From Deferrisoma camini S3R1 (lineage in GTDB: Bacteria; Desulfobacterota; Deferrisomatia; Deferrisomatales; Deferrisomataceae): DNA of 64,000 nt. Below the pieces are notes generated by a model that was given only the letters and a program-made list of their open reading frames with translations, made no database searches and had not been told where the DNA came from. Position numbers and translations under genes: made by a program. This document shows positions 1 through 9,519 of the stretch, in pieces (the first letter of the stretch is position 1; each line of letters opens with the position of its first letter). The stretch lies in the NCBI RefSeq assembly GCF_000526155.1, contig NZ_JAFN01000001.1, positions 3,598,264 to 3,662,263 on the forward strand, read 5' to 3'.

Positions 1-430
1 CCAGGACGCCCAGGCCTCCCGTGTCCAGGGAGGACGGGGGTTTCGGGCTCAATCCCGTCTCGGACAGGACCCGGCCGTACTGGATGCCCCGGGTGTCTTG
101 CGAAGCCCCGTTGAACCCGAGGAAGAAGTTCTCCCCTTCCTCCAGGGCGCCGAACGCCACCGCCCGGGCCGCGTCGTCGAGGAGGCCGTCCGAGTTCTTG
201 TTCAGGGGAAAGAACGACGCCAGCCGATCCCCCACGAGCGCCGCCACCCCCGTGTCGGCCGCGAACCAGACCCGGTTCGCCCCGTCCACCCCGATGGCGT
301 GGATCCGGGAGGCGCTGCCGAGCTTGAGCGTGGAGAAACTGAGAAAGACCGATCGTTCGCACCGCCCCGTCCGGGGGGCCACGGCGCCGGCCACACAGAC
401 GGCCATGAGGAAGGACAAGACGCGCTTCAT
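1..430 (-). CDS. Exported beta-propeller-like protein, N-terminal part (cut by window edge)
   Basis: The reading frame opens at an ATG whose complement is at 428-430 and stays open to base 1, so about 143 N-terminal residues are visible and the C-terminus is outside the window. The start follows a GGAGG ribosome site 6-7 bases upstream. The first 24 or so residues look like a signal peptide (MKRVLSFLMAVCVAG then APRTGRC). After it comes VDGANRVWFAADTGVAAL, which resembles one blade of the periplasmic two-component-regulator propeller repeat. A later FFLGFNGASQDTRGIQYG stretch also has a propeller flavour. The family assignment is weak. Export and the start are well supported. No partner is visible downstream. 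Confidence 0.6.
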   Translation of the reverse strand, partial: MKRVLSFLMAVCVAGAVAPRTGRCERSVFLSFSTLKLGSASRIHAIGVDGANRVWFAADTGVAALVGDRLASFFPLNKNSDGLLDDAARAVAFGALEEGENFFLGFNGASQDTRGIQYGRVLSETGLSPKPPSSLDTGGLGVL

Positions 431-448
431 CAGGGTTCCTCCGTGGGA

Positions 449-485
449 AAAGAGCCTTATAGCACGCCCTTTTCCGGGCCTTCAA
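449..485 (-). promoter_or_regulatory. Probable sigma-70 promoter of the leftmost reverse gene
   Basis: On the reverse strand TTGAAG (485-480) is followed after 18 bases by TATAAG (461-456). This gives a predicted start near 449 and a leader of about 20 bases before the ATG at 430. The ribosome site GGAGGA lies inside that leader. Confidence 0.6.
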
Positions 486-524
486 GGAAGCCCCCTTCGG
501 CCGCTGCGCGACCCTACAACGGAG

Positions 525-803
525 AAGGGTAACGTGCGTTGGTCGGGGGCCGTTGCCGGCGGCGGGGCATGGGTTTCAGGAACCGGAGTTCAGCGGACAG
601 GAGACAGGAAATCCTGAAAAGCAGTCTGGGTTCCCGGGGGATCCTCTCGGGGCACCGAAGAGCTTTCTCCCTGTCCACCGATTCTGAATTCTGGCCCCTG
701 GACCCCATGCCCCCCGAGACCGTGAGGTGGCGCCAAAGAGGCGGGGCCATACTTGGAACACTCGGGAATCAAGTAGGTTTTCATGCATCCTAGCGTCCTA
801 GCG
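525..803 (+). repeat. Palindromic intergenic element, copy A (diverged)
   Basis: The 433-base space between the leftmost gene and prmA has no gene. It holds a diverged copy of the intergenic element found elsewhere in the window. A GGGTAAC left module lies near 527. The left arm GCGGGGCATGGG (from 562) is complementary to the right arm CCCATGCCCC (from 704). The middle is unlike the better copies. After the right arm, TCCTAGCGTCCTAGCGG (787-803) resembles the CTAGCCTT tandem module that accompanies copies D, E and F. Confidence 0.5.
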
Positions 804-827
804 GAAGTTACAAGGAAAGCCCGGCCG

Positions 828-857
828 CTGGCATCCCCAGAGGGGCGGCTCTATACT
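828..857 (+). promoter_or_regulatory. Possible promoter giving a nearly leaderless prmA
   Basis: CTGGCA (828-833) and TATACT (852-857) are 18 bases apart. The start codon at 864 is only 7 bases past the -10 box and has no purine-rich ribosome site. The transcript would therefore begin at or next to the start codon. The -35 box is a weak match. Confidence 0.4.
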
Positions 858-863
858 GCGGCC

Positions 864-1688
864 ATGCTGACGAGAACCCGATGGCGCGTGCAGGAGGTGC
901 CGGCCGGCCCCGGGGAGGCCCGTGCCTGCTGGGAGGCCGCGGCCCGGGCCGGTGCGGTCGGTGCCGTGACCTCGTGGGGAGCGGGGATCCCCGGCCGGAC
1001 CTTTCTGCGCATCTACTGGGAGGTGACGCCGGGCGCCCCGGCTCCCCCCGAAGGGGAGGACCTGGAGGAGGAGAACTGGACCCCCTACTGGCGAGGGGCG
1101 CTGGAGCCGGTGGCCGTGAGCGCCCGCGTGTGGCTGGTGCCGGCCTGGGCGAGCCCCCCGCCGGAGGCCCGGGGGACCGTGTTGCGGATCGACCCCGGCA
1201 TGGCCTTCGGCGCCGGGGATCACCCCACCACCCGGCTTTGTCTGCGGGTCGTGGAGGCCATGGCCGCCGGGGCCGGCGTGCCCACCCCGGTGCTGGACGT
1301 GGGAACCGGCACGGGCGTGTTGGCCCTGGCCGCCGCCGCCCTGGGGGCGGGGCGGGTGGACGCGCTGGACATCGATCCGTTCGGGTTCGCGGCCTGCCGC
1401 CGGAACGCCCGGAGAAATGGGCTGGACGGCCGGGTGCGGCCGCTGCTCCTCTCGCTGGACCTCGTGGACGGGGCGTATCCCTTGATCCTGGCCAATGTGG
1501 TCGCCGGGCAGCTGGAAGCCCTTGCCGGCCACCTGCGGCGTCTCCTCCGGCCGGGGGGGCGGCTCGTGGTCAGCGGGTTCCAGGCGGACGAGGAGCATCG
1601 GGTGGTGGAGGCGCTGGGTCTCGCCGTGGAGGAGAGGGCGGTGGAGGACGGGTGGCCCGCGCTCACCCTGGCGAAGGAGGCACCCTGA
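864..1688 (+). CDS. prmA: Ribosomal protein L11 methyltransferase
   Basis: A 274-residue SAM-dependent methyltransferase of the PrmA family, which trimethylates ribosomal protein L11 in the cytoplasm. Visible family features are the substrate-side block DPGMAFGAGDHPTTRL, the SAM-binding glycine loop LDVGTGTGVLALAA, the acidic strand DALDIDP and the catalytic-site NVVAGQLEAL segment that replaces the usual NPPY-type motif. An in-frame ATG at 783 would add 27 residues, but they are encoded by intergenic repeat sequence and align with nothing in PrmA, so I chose 864. The stop overlaps the next gene's ATG by one base, so the two are probably coupled. Confidence 0.88.
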   Translation: MLTRTRWRVQEVPAGPGEARACWEAAARAGAVGAVTSWGAGIPGRTFLRIYWEVTPGAPAPPEGEDLEEENWTPYWRGALEPVAVSARVWLVPAWASPPPEARGTVLRIDPGMAFGAGDHPTTRLCLRVVEAMAAGAGVPTPVLDVGTGTGVLALAAAALGAGRVDALDIDPFGFAACRRNARRNGLDGRVRPLLLSLDLVDGAYPLILANVVAGQLEALAGHLRRLLRPGGRLVVSGFQADEEHRVVEALGLAVEERAVEDGWPALTLAKEAP

Positions 1689-2158
1689 TGGGACGGGTGA
1701 TCCCGCTTCTGCCCCGGCGGCGGGTCGAGGCCGAGATGCTGCTGCGGGTGTACCGGGTGCTCTGCCCCCAGGTGGGCCCCGACCGGGCCCTCGCCGTGGT
1801 GGCCGCGGCGGTGGAGGGGGCGGCCGAGGCGGCCGGCAGGGAGTTCGCCCGGCAGGCTCCGGGGGGACCGTCGCTCGAGCACTTCGCCACCGTGCTCGAT
1901 CGGTGGCGGGAGGGGGATGCCCTGGACGTCCGGGAGGTGCGGCTCGAGGAGGGGGTTCTGGCGTTCACCGTGACCCGGTGCCGGTACGCCGACCTCTACC
2001 GGTCGATGGGGTTGTCGGTGCCGCTGGCCCGGACCCTGTCGTGCGGCCGGGACGCGGCCTTCGCCCGGGGCTACCATGCGGGGCTCACCCTGGAGCGCCG
2101 GGGGACCATCGTGGAGGGCGCGGCCGCGTGCCGGTTCCGGTTCGTCTGGGAGGGGTGA
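1688..2158 (+). CDS. L-2-amino-thiazoline-4-carboxylate hydrolase-like protein
   Basis: A 156-residue soluble protein. Its C-terminal half carries the signature of the ATC-hydrolase family: FTVTRCRYADLYRSMG, then LSCGRDAAFARGYH, then a terminal ACRFRF. Members whose activity is known open the thiazoline ring on the way to cysteine. Most members, including those in anaerobes, have no proven role. The ATG overlaps the prmA stop (TGATG). Substrate and pathway are unknown here, and nothing nearby points to thiazoline metabolism. Confidence 0.65.
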   Translation: MGRVIPLLPRRRVEAEMLLRVYRVLCPQVGPDRALAVVAAAVEGAAEAAGREFARQAPGGPSLEHFATVLDRWREGDALDVREVRLEEGVLAFTVTRCRYADLYRSMGLSVPLARTLSCGRDAAFARGYHAGLTLERRGTIVEGAAACRFRFVWEG

Positions 2159-2212
2159 TCCCGCCTGCCGCCCCCCCCGTTTTTCCGAGGACCCGAGCCT
2201 GAGGAGGCAACC

Positions 2213-2989
2213 ATGCAGTACGAGACCATCCTGTTCGAACGCCGCGACCGGGTCGGGGTGCTGACCCTGAACCGGCCCAAACAGATCAACGCGCTGAGCC
2301 TTCGGCTCATGAACGAGGTGCTCGATCTCCTGGCTCGGCTGGAGCAGGATCGGGACCTGGGCGCGGTCGTGATCCGGGGGGCGGGCAAGCACTTCTGCGC
2401 CGGCCATGACCTCTCCGAGATGACCGGGCGCGACGTGAAGGCCTACCGTGAGATCTTCGACACCTGCACCCGCATGATGAACGCGATCCAGGCCTTGCCC
2501 CAGCCGGTGATCGCCCAGGTCCAGGGCGTGGCCACGGCGGCCGGCTGCCAGTTGGTGGCCACCTGCGACCTGGCCGTGGCCGCCGAGGGGGCCCGCTTCG
2601 CCACCCCGGGGGTGAAGATCGGGCTGTTCTGCTCGACCCCGATGGTGGCGCTGAGCCGGGCCGTGGGCCGGAAGAAGGCGCTGGAGATGCTCCTGACCGG
2701 TGAGTTTCTGGACGCCGAGGAGGCCCGGCTGTTCGGCTTGGTGAACCGGGTGGTTCCGGCGGACCGTTTGGCCGACGAGACCCTGGCTCTGGCCCGCAAG
2801 GTGACGCAGGCCAGCCCCCTGACCCTGGGCATCGGCAAGCAGGCTTTCTACAACCAGATCGACCTGCCCCAGCCCCAGGCCTACGCCTACGCCAAGGAGG
2901 TGATGAGCCTGAACGCCTTGGCCGCCGACGCCCAGGAAGGGATGTGCGCGTTCCTGGAGAAACGGGATCCCCGGTGGACGGGACGGTGA
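2213..2989 (+). CDS. Enoyl-CoA hydratase/isomerase family protein, ECHDC3-like
   Basis: A 258-residue crotonase-fold protein starting 7 bases after a GAGGAGG ribosome site. The CoA-binding and oxyanion-hole segment GKHFCAGHDLSEM is intact, as is the second oxyanion element AAGCQLVATCDLA. The two glutamates that catalyse hydration in classical enoyl-CoA hydratases appear replaced: Gln in AAGCQL, and Gly in the ATPGVKIGLFCS stretch. This pattern resembles the ECHDC3 subgroup, whose reaction is not established to my knowledge. A simple hydratase role is therefore doubtful. It is translationally coupled to the membrane protein that follows. Confidence 0.75.
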   Translation: MQYETILFERRDRVGVLTLNRPKQINALSLRLMNEVLDLLARLEQDRDLGAVVIRGAGKHFCAGHDLSEMTGRDVKAYREIFDTCTRMMNAIQALPQPVIAQVQGVATAAGCQLVATCDLAVAAEGARFATPGVKIGLFCSTPMVALSRAVGRKKALEMLLTGEFLDAEEARLFGLVNRVVPADRLADETLALARKVTQASPLTLGIGKQAFYNQIDLPQPQAYAYAKEVMSLNALAADAQEGMCAFLEKRDPRWTGR

Positions 2990-3459
2990 GGACTCCGGCC
3001 TGGGAGCGGTGGAAACCCGCGGCCCCGGCCCGGGTCCACCTGCTCGCGGCGGCGCTGCTGTGGACCGGGGTCGGGGTGGGGCTCGGCACGGCAGGGGCCG
3101 TGTGGACCTTCGGCGTCGCGGGTGCATGGGGGTGGGCGCTGCTGCCGGCAGCCCTGGCGGTGGGGCTGCTCAAGGCCCGGGTGGCCCTGGAGCCGACGGC
3201 CCGTCGGAGCGCGGCTCGGATCCGGGCGCGGGGCGACGGCCGGTGCTTGGGAGGGTTCCTGTCGTGGCGGACCTGGCTGTTCGTCACGGCCATGATGGCC
3301 CTGGGGGCCGGGCTCCGGCGCAGCCCCCTGCCCCGGGGGGTGCTGGGGTTCGTGTACGTGGCCGTGGGGGCCGCCCTTCTCAGGGGCAGCCGGGTGTTTT
3401 GGGCCGAGGTGTCCCGGGGGGGCGGGTTCGTGAACCGGAGGGCGGACCGGGTTCTTTGA
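2986..3459 (+). CDS. Small integral membrane protein of unknown function
   Basis: The GTG at 2986 overlaps the crotonase stop as GTGA and gives 157 residues. An upstream in-frame ATG at 2944 would only add residues inside the previous gene. Four hydrophobic stretches are visible: VHLLAAALLWTGVGVG, WALLPAALAVGLL, WLFVTAMMALGAG and VLGFVYVAVGAALL. Basic loops lie between them. I do not recognise the family. Coupling to a crotonase-like gene is the only functional hint. Confidence 0.6.
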   Translation: MRTPAWERWKPAAPARVHLLAAALLWTGVGVGLGTAGAVWTFGVAGAWGWALLPAALAVGLLKARVALEPTARRSAARIRARGDGRCLGGFLSWRTWLFVTAMMALGAGLRRSPLPRGVLGFVYVAVGAALLRGSRVFWAEVSRGGGFVNRRADRVL

Positions 3460-3483
3460 CAGGCCTCCGGCGCCGGGTAGGCT
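3456..3483 (+). promoter_or_regulatory. Promoter of the citrate synthase-isocitrate dehydrogenase operon
   Basis: TTGACA (3456-3461) is followed after 16 bases by TAGGCT (3478-3483). It lies in the 64-base gap ahead of citrate synthase and leaves a leader of about 35 bases with a GGAGGA ribosome site. The -35 box is perfect and the -10 box is weak. Confidence 0.5.
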
Positions 3484-3523
3484 GGGGAGGGACCTTCCCC
3501 CCTGCCGACCTGGAGGAACCCCC

Positions 3524-4722
3524 ATGGCGCCGGAACCGGTCTGTTACCCAAGGGTGAAGAACGTGGGGCTGCGGGGCATCACCGTGGCCGACACCAAGGT
3601 CAGCTTCATCGACGGAACCCAGGGCATCCTGATCTACCGGGGGTACCGGATCGAGGATCTGGCCCGGCACAGCACCTACGAGGAGGTGGCCCACCTGCTG
3701 ATCCACGGCCACCTGCCCACCGCGGCCGAGCTGGAGGCCTTCGAGCGCCGGCTGCGTACGGCCCGGGCCGTGCCGGCCGAGGTGTTGGAGAGCCTTCGGC
3801 TCCGGCCGGCCACGGCCACGGCCATGGACGTGCTCCAGGGGGCGGTGGCGTTCCTGGCCGACCACGACCCGGATCTGGGGGGTTCCGATCCGCAGGAGGT
3901 GCGGGCCCAGGCCGAACGCCTCACGGCGCGGCTGCCCGGGGTGGTGGCGGCCTGGGCACGGATCCGCGCCGGCGAGCCGGTGCCCGAGCCGCGGGACGAC
4001 CTGGGGCACGCGGCCCACTTCCTCCACCAGCTCACCGGACGGGTGCCCGACCCGGAGGCGGCCCGTCTGTTCGACGTGTGCCTGCTGCTGCACGCGGACC
4101 ACACCTTCAACGCCAGCACCTTCGCCGCCCGCGAGGTGGCCAGCACCCGGGCCCACCTCTACGCTGCGGTGGGGGCGGCGATCGGGGCCCTGTCCGGTGA
4201 GCTCCACGGCGGGGCGAACACCCGGGTGATGGCCATGCTCCGGGAGATCGGAACGGTGGACCGGGTGGAGGCCTACGTCACGGCCCGGCTCAACGCGGGG
4301 GACCGGGTCATGGGCATGGGTCACGCCGTGTACAAGACCCTGGACCCCCGGGCCCGGATCCTGAAGGAGATGGCCCTCGGCCTGGCCGAGCGCACGAGCG
4401 ACCGCCACTGGCTCGACATCGCGGAGCGGGTCTGCGAGGTCACCCAGCGGGAGTTCCGGGCCCGCAAGGGGGCCGAGATCTACCCCAACGTGGATTTCTA
4501 CTCCGCCCCGGTGTACCACCAGCTGGGAATCGACCCCGACCTGTTCACCCCCGTGTTCGCGCTGGGGCGGGTGGCGGGGTGGTGCGCCCACGTGATCGAG
4601 GAGAAGTTCGCCGAGGCCCAGGACAAACCGGCCCTGTACCGGCCCAAGGCCGAGTACGTGGGCGAGTACTGCGGCCCCCAGGGGTGCGTGTACGAGCCCA
4701 TCGAGGCCCGGGGGAGGGGGGC

Positions 4723-4726
<4 letters not shown>
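3524..4726 (+). CDS. gltA: Citrate synthase
   Basis: A 400-residue citrate synthase, condensing acetyl-CoA with oxaloacetate in the TCA cycle. The three catalytic residues can be placed: His228 in ALSGELHGGAN, His267 in MGMGHAVYK and Asp324 in PNVDFYS. The N-terminal SFIDGTQGILIYRGYRIEDL block is typical of the bacterial enzyme, but the extended N-terminal domain of the E. coli hexameric type is absent. The ATG follows a GGAGGAA site by 6 bases. The stop overlaps the isocitrate dehydrogenase start (ATGA), so flux-linked enzymes are made together. A 2-methylcitrate synthase cannot be excluded by sequence alone, but the coupling to icd argues against it. Confidence 0.9.
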
Positions 4727-5919
<1,193 letters not shown>

Positions 5920-5930
5920 CCCGGGCCCGC

Positions 5931-5959
5931 TTGACTTCCGTAGCCCCCTGTACTATGGT
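5931..5959 (+). promoter_or_regulatory. Promoter of the tolB-pal-cpoB operon
   Basis: TTGACT (5931-5936) and TATGGT (5954-5959) have a 17-base spacer in the 98-base gap before tolB. The sequence after the -10 box is AT-rich by local standards (a T-run near 5992-5998). The leader would be about 50 bases. Confidence 0.55.
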
Positions 5960-6017
5960 GCCGACGCGTAAAATTGTCTGATTTCGCTAGGTTTTTTTAT
6001 CCCCCTCGAAAGGACCG

Positions 6018-7349
6018 GTGTTCACGGTGCCGGCGTTTTCCCGACTGCGGCAGGGGTCCGTCTGGGGGGTGCTGGGGCTCGTCGTGGCCTTGGCCCTCCC
6101 GGCTCGGGCCAAGGTGTACATCGACATCAACGCGCCCGCCCTGCGGCCGATCCCCGTGGCGATCCCGGTTTTGCGGAAGGAAGCGGGGGTGTCCGGCGAG
6201 CCCCACCGGGTCGTGGCGGAAGTCCTGCGTTGGGATCTGGGGTTCGCGGGCCTGTTCGACGTGGTGGATCCGCGGGCCTACCTGGAGGACCCCCAGCGGG
6301 CCCCCCTTCAGCCCGACGCGGCCGGGTTCGCCGACTGGATGGCGGTGGGCGCCGAGCTTCTGGTGAAGGGACGGGTGGCGGCCGCGGAGACCGGGGTCGC
6401 GGTGGACCTGTGGGCGTACGACGTGCTGCGCCGCCGGTTTCTGCTGGGCCGCCACTACGAGGGGCCGTCCGAGGCCGTTCGGTCCATGGCCCATCGGTTC
6501 GCCAACACCCTGCTGGAGGAGTTCACCGGCACCCCCGGTCCGTTCGGCACCCGGATCGCCTACGTGGCGGGGGCCGGACGGGCCAAGGAACTGGCCCTGG
6601 TGGACATGGACGGGGCCGGGCCGGTGCGGCTCACCCGAACCGGGTCCCTGAACCTCAACCCCTCGTGGGCCCGGGACGGCAAGTACCTGTACTACACCTC
6701 CTACGTCCTGGGGGGGCCGGACCTGTACCTGCTGGACCTCTCCCTGGGACGCTCCTGGGTGGTCTCCCGGCGGGAGGGAATCGATCTGGGGGGAAAGGAC
6801 TCCCCGGACGGCAAGGAGATCCTCGTCACCCTGTCGGACAAGGGAAACCCCGAGATCTATCGTATGGACAAGGCCTCCCACCGGCTGGTGCGGCTGACCC
6901 GGAGCCGGGCCATCGACGTGGCGCCGGCGTGGTCTCCCGACGGAAGGCAGATCGCGTTCGTGTCGGACCGCATGGGGAACCCCCATATCTTCGTCATGAA
7001 CCGGGACGGGGGCGACGTGCGGCGCCTCACCTTCGCGGGCACCCACAACGGCGACCCCGACTGGTCCCCCCGGGGGGATTGGATCGCGTACACGGGCAAG
7101 GACGAGCGGGGGGTGTTCCAGGTGTTCCTGGTGGACCCCCAGGGTCGGGAAACCCGGCAGTTGACGTTTGGGCCCCGGGACACCTACGATCCCTCCTGGT
7201 CCCCCGACGGCCGGTTTCTGGCGGTGACCTCGAACCGGGAAGGCGAAAAGGCGGTGTACGTGTTCCGGGTGGGCGGCCAGGAGTTCCGCCGGATCACCCC
7301 TCGAGGCGAGGTGGCCGAGCAGCCGGCTTGGGGGCCGGTGCTGCCGTAG
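6018..7349 (+). CDS. tolB: Tol-Pal system periplasmic protein TolB
   Basis: A 443-residue periplasmic protein. The GTG start follows GAAAGGA. The first 32 residues form a signal peptide ending near ALPARA. An N-terminal domain (to about residue 170) binds the Tol complex. It is followed by a six-bladed propeller, visible as repeated W(S/A)PDG units (SWSPDGRFLAV, AWSPDGRQIAFVSD, DWSPRGDWIAY) and DxxG turns. TolB docks onto Pal, and pal is the next gene. The system keeps the outer membrane attached during division. tolQRA are not in this window. Confidence 0.92.
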   Translation: MFTVPAFSRLRQGSVWGVLGLVVALALPARAKVYIDINAPALRPIPVAIPVLRKEAGVSGEPHRVVAEVLRWDLGFAGLFDVVDPRAYLEDPQRAPLQPDAAGFADWMAVGAELLVKGRVAAAETGVAVDLWAYDVLRRRFLLGRHYEGPSEAVRSMAHRFANTLLEEFTGTPGPFGTRIAYVAGAGRAKELALVDMDGAGPVRLTRTGSLNLNPSWARDGKYLYYTSYVLGGPDLYLLDLSLGRSWVVSRREGIDLGGKDSPDGKEILVTLSDKGNPEIYRMDKASHRLVRLTRSRAIDVAPAWSPDGRQIAFVSDRMGNPHIFVMNRDGGDVRRLTFAGTHNGDPDWSPRGDWIAYTGKDERGVFQVFLVDPQGRETRQLTFGPRDTYDPSWSPDGRFLAVTSNREGEKAVYVFRVGGQEFRRITPRGEVAEQPAWGPVLP

Positions 7350-7439
7350 GCCGCTGCCGACCGTTTCTCTCCGGGTCCGCCCCGGGCGGGCGAGGAGAGC
7401 GTTTCGTGTTTCGATGGAGACGAAAAGGAGGTTCGCGAC

Positions 7440-8054
7440 ATGAGGCCGAAAACGTTACGCTGGGCTGTGGTGGGGATGCTCCTGGCCGCGTTGGTCGTGG
7501 GAGGATGCGCCAAGAAACAGGTGCGCCAAGGAGGGGAGGAGACCCCCAAGGTCACGGTCACCCCCGAGAAGCCCACCCCGCCCCCGGCGGCCAAGGTGGT
7601 CGAGAAGCCCCAGGAGGCGCCGCCGCAGCCCTCGGAGCCCCCCCCGGGTGAGACGGGCGCGGTGGAGCCGGCTCCCAAGGAGCCGGTGAAGGGGGCCGGC
7701 CTGGCCCGGGAGACCACCCCCGGCCTGGAGCGGATCCACTTCGACTTCGACAAGGCGGTGATCCGCCCAGACGCCCAGGAGATCCTCCGGAGGAACGCCG
7801 AGTTCCTCAAGGCGAACCCGGGGGTGCGCATCCGCATCGAGGGGCACTGCGACGAGCGGGGCACCACCGAGTACAACCTGGCCCTGGGCGAGCGCCGGGC
7901 CAAGGCCGCGTTCCAGTACCTGATGGACCTGGGGGTGGATCCCAATCGGATGAGCGTGGTGAGCTACGGCGAGGCGGTGCCCCTGGACCCCGGCCACAAC
8001 GAGGAGGCCTGGGCCAAGAACCGCCGCGCCGAGTTCGTGGAAGTGGAACAGTAG
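7440..8054 (+). CDS. pal: Peptidoglycan-associated lipoprotein Pal
   Basis: A 204-residue outer-membrane lipoprotein. The start follows AAAGGAGG. The lipobox LVVGGC places the lipidated cysteine at residue 23. Residues 24-95 form a proline- and charge-rich linker that is longer than in enteric Pal. The C-terminal OmpA-like domain carries the peptidoglycan-binding signature HFDFDKAVIRPDA, IEGHCDERGTTEYNLALGERRA and NRRAEF. It anchors the outer membrane to the cell wall and is moved by TolB. The downstream gene starts at the very next base. Confidence 0.93.
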   Translation: MRPKTLRWAVVGMLLAALVVGGCAKKQVRQGGEETPKVTVTPEKPTPPPAAKVVEKPQEAPPQPSEPPPGETGAVEPAPKEPVKGAGLARETTPGLERIHFDFDKAVIRPDAQEILRRNAEFLKANPGVRIRIEGHCDERGTTEYNLALGERRAKAAFQYLMDLGVDPNRMSVVSYGEAVPLDPGHNEEAWAKNRRAEFVEVEQ

Positions 8055-8924
8055 ATGCGCCACGGCTTTCTTTGGCGAAACCGAGTGGGCAGGACCGCGG
8101 CCGCGGTCCTGCCCGCGTTGATTCTCGCGGGGGGCTGCGCCCAGCTGCCCACCCGGGCCGATCAGGTTCGGCAGGAGCAGCGGATCGCGTCGCTGGAGGA
8201 GCGGCTGCTCCGGCTCGAGCGGGCCGTGGACGAGGCTCGGGCCGCGCCGGCCCAGAGCTCCGTGCCCGACTACGGCCCCCGGCTCGCCCAGCTGGGTCAG
8301 CAGGTGGAGGCCCTGGACGAGCAGGTCCGCCAGCTGCTGGGGCGGGTGGACGCCCTGGAGCGCCGGCCGCAGCCCAAGGGAGACACCTCCCGGGTCGAGG
8401 CGTTGGAACGCCGGGTCCAGGAGATCGCCACCCGGCTGGCTGCCGTTGAGGCGAGGCCGGCCGCGCCGGCGCCCCCGGCGGGGAAGCAGGCCGAGCCCCC
8501 TTCCCCGCGGCCCGCGGCGACCCCGGCCCCCCCCGCCGCTCCCAAGGCCACGGCCCAGGACCTCTACGACCGCGCCTACGCCCTGTACAAGCAGGGAAAG
8601 CATGCCGAGGCCCGGGAGGCGTTCCAGCGGTTCATCTCGCTCTACCCCAAGACGGATCTGACGGACAACGCCTACTTCTGGATCGGTGAGAGCTACTACG
8701 ACCAGCGGCAGTACGAGAAGGCGATCCTGGCCTACGACAAGGTGGTGCAGGAGTTCCCGCGGGGCGACAAGGTCCCCAGCGCCCTCTTGAAGCAGGCGTT
8801 CGCCTTCGACGCCATCGGCGACCCGGTGGACGCCCGGATCCTGCTCAAGAAGCTCCTCCGGGAACACCCGTCCTCGGAGCAGGCCGCGATCGCCCGGCGG
8901 AAACTGGAGATGTTGGGGGAGTAG
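8055..8924 (+). CDS. cpoB: Cell division coordinator CpoB/YbgF-like protein
   Basis: A 289-residue exported protein in the usual third position after pal. The N-terminus has a lipobox-like LILAGGC (Cys28), so this version may be a lipoprotein rather than a soluble periplasmic protein. A coiled coil spans about residues 35-135 (IASLEERLLRLERAVDEA and later heptads), then a Pro/Ala linker. C-terminal TPR units follow (DLYDRAYALYKQGKHAEAREAF and two more). CpoB couples outer-membrane constriction to septal peptidoglycan synthesis by contacting TolA and PBP1B. Confidence 0.85.
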   Translation: MRHGFLWRNRVGRTAAAVLPALILAGGCAQLPTRADQVRQEQRIASLEERLLRLERAVDEARAAPAQSSVPDYGPRLAQLGQQVEALDEQVRQLLGRVDALERRPQPKGDTSRVEALERRVQEIATRLAAVEARPAAPAPPAGKQAEPPSPRPAATPAPPAAPKATAQDLYDRAYALYKQGKHAEAREAFQRFISLYPKTDLTDNAYFWIGESYYDQRQYEKAILAYDKVVQEFPRGDKVPSALLKQAFAFDAIGDPVDARILLKKLLREHPSSEQAAIARRKLEMLGE

Positions 8925-8925
8925 G

Positions 8926-9519
8926 GTGACCTCCCGACGTCGGGCTCTCCTGGCGCTGCTCCGGGACGACGACGCCGACGTGCGCCGGACCGCTGCCGAG
9001 GCGTTGGATCGGCTGGATCTGCTGGAGGGCCTGCCCCAGGCGCTCCGGGCGATGGCTTCTGCCGAGCCTGGGGAATGGGTGGGGCTCCTGCGGGGGCTGG
9101 AGGGGGTTCGGGACGAGGCGGCCCTTCGGTTTTCCGTGCGGGCCCTGGGCCACGACGACGAGGGGGTCCGGCTGGCGGCCCTGGGGGTCCTGGAGGCCCA
9201 CCGGGACTGGCGGATCACCCCGCGGGTGGTGGAGCGGCTGTCCGATCCCAGCCCGCTGGTCCGAGCCCGGGCGGCCGAGGTGCTGGGATCCCTGGGTGAC
9301 CGCCGGGGAGGGCCGGCCCTCGAGCACCTGCTGGACGACCCGGATCCCGAGGTGCGGCGGGCGGCGGTTCAGGCCCTGGGGCTGCTGGGGCATCGGCCGG
9401 CCGAGCCTCGGGTGGTGGCCATGGCCCGGGATCCGGCCGCGCCGGTGCGGGCCGCGGCAGCCGACGCCCTGGGCCGGCTGGGGGTCACGGCCGACGCGAC
9501 AGGACCTCGTGGGGGTTGA
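8926..9519 (+). CDS. HEAT-repeat protein
   Basis: A 197-residue protein made almost entirely of HEAT-like helical repeats (VRRTAAEALDRLDLL, VRLAALGVLEAHRDW, VRARAAEVLGSLGD, VRRAAVQALGLLGH, VRAAAADALGRLG). The GTG start lies one base after the cpoB stop, so it is likely the last gene of the tol operon. Repeats of this type act as protein-protein scaffolds, and no enzyme motif is seen. Its last 35 bases overlap the convergent HD-GYP gene. Confidence 0.72.
   Translation: MTSRRRALLALLRDDDADVRRTAAEALDRLDLLEGLPQALRAMASAEPGEWVGLLRGLEGVRDEAALRFSVRALGHDDEGVRLAALGVLEAHRDWRITPRVVERLSDPSPLVRARAAEVLGSLGDRRGGPALEHLLDDPDPEVRRAAVQALGLLGHRPAEPRVVAMARDPAAPVRAAAADALGRLGVTADATGPRGG

Noticed and set aside
783-863. 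ATG at 783 as the prmA start
   Set aside because: The extra 27 residues come from intergenic repeat sequence and align with nothing in the family. The ATG at 864 fits PrmA.
1220-3127. Very long open frames opposite prmA, the crotonase and other genes
   Set aside because: In DNA this GC-rich, antisense and third-frame reading stays open by chance. These frames are low-complexity Pro/Arg/Gly/Ala sequence without motifs, and the opposite strand carries clear families.
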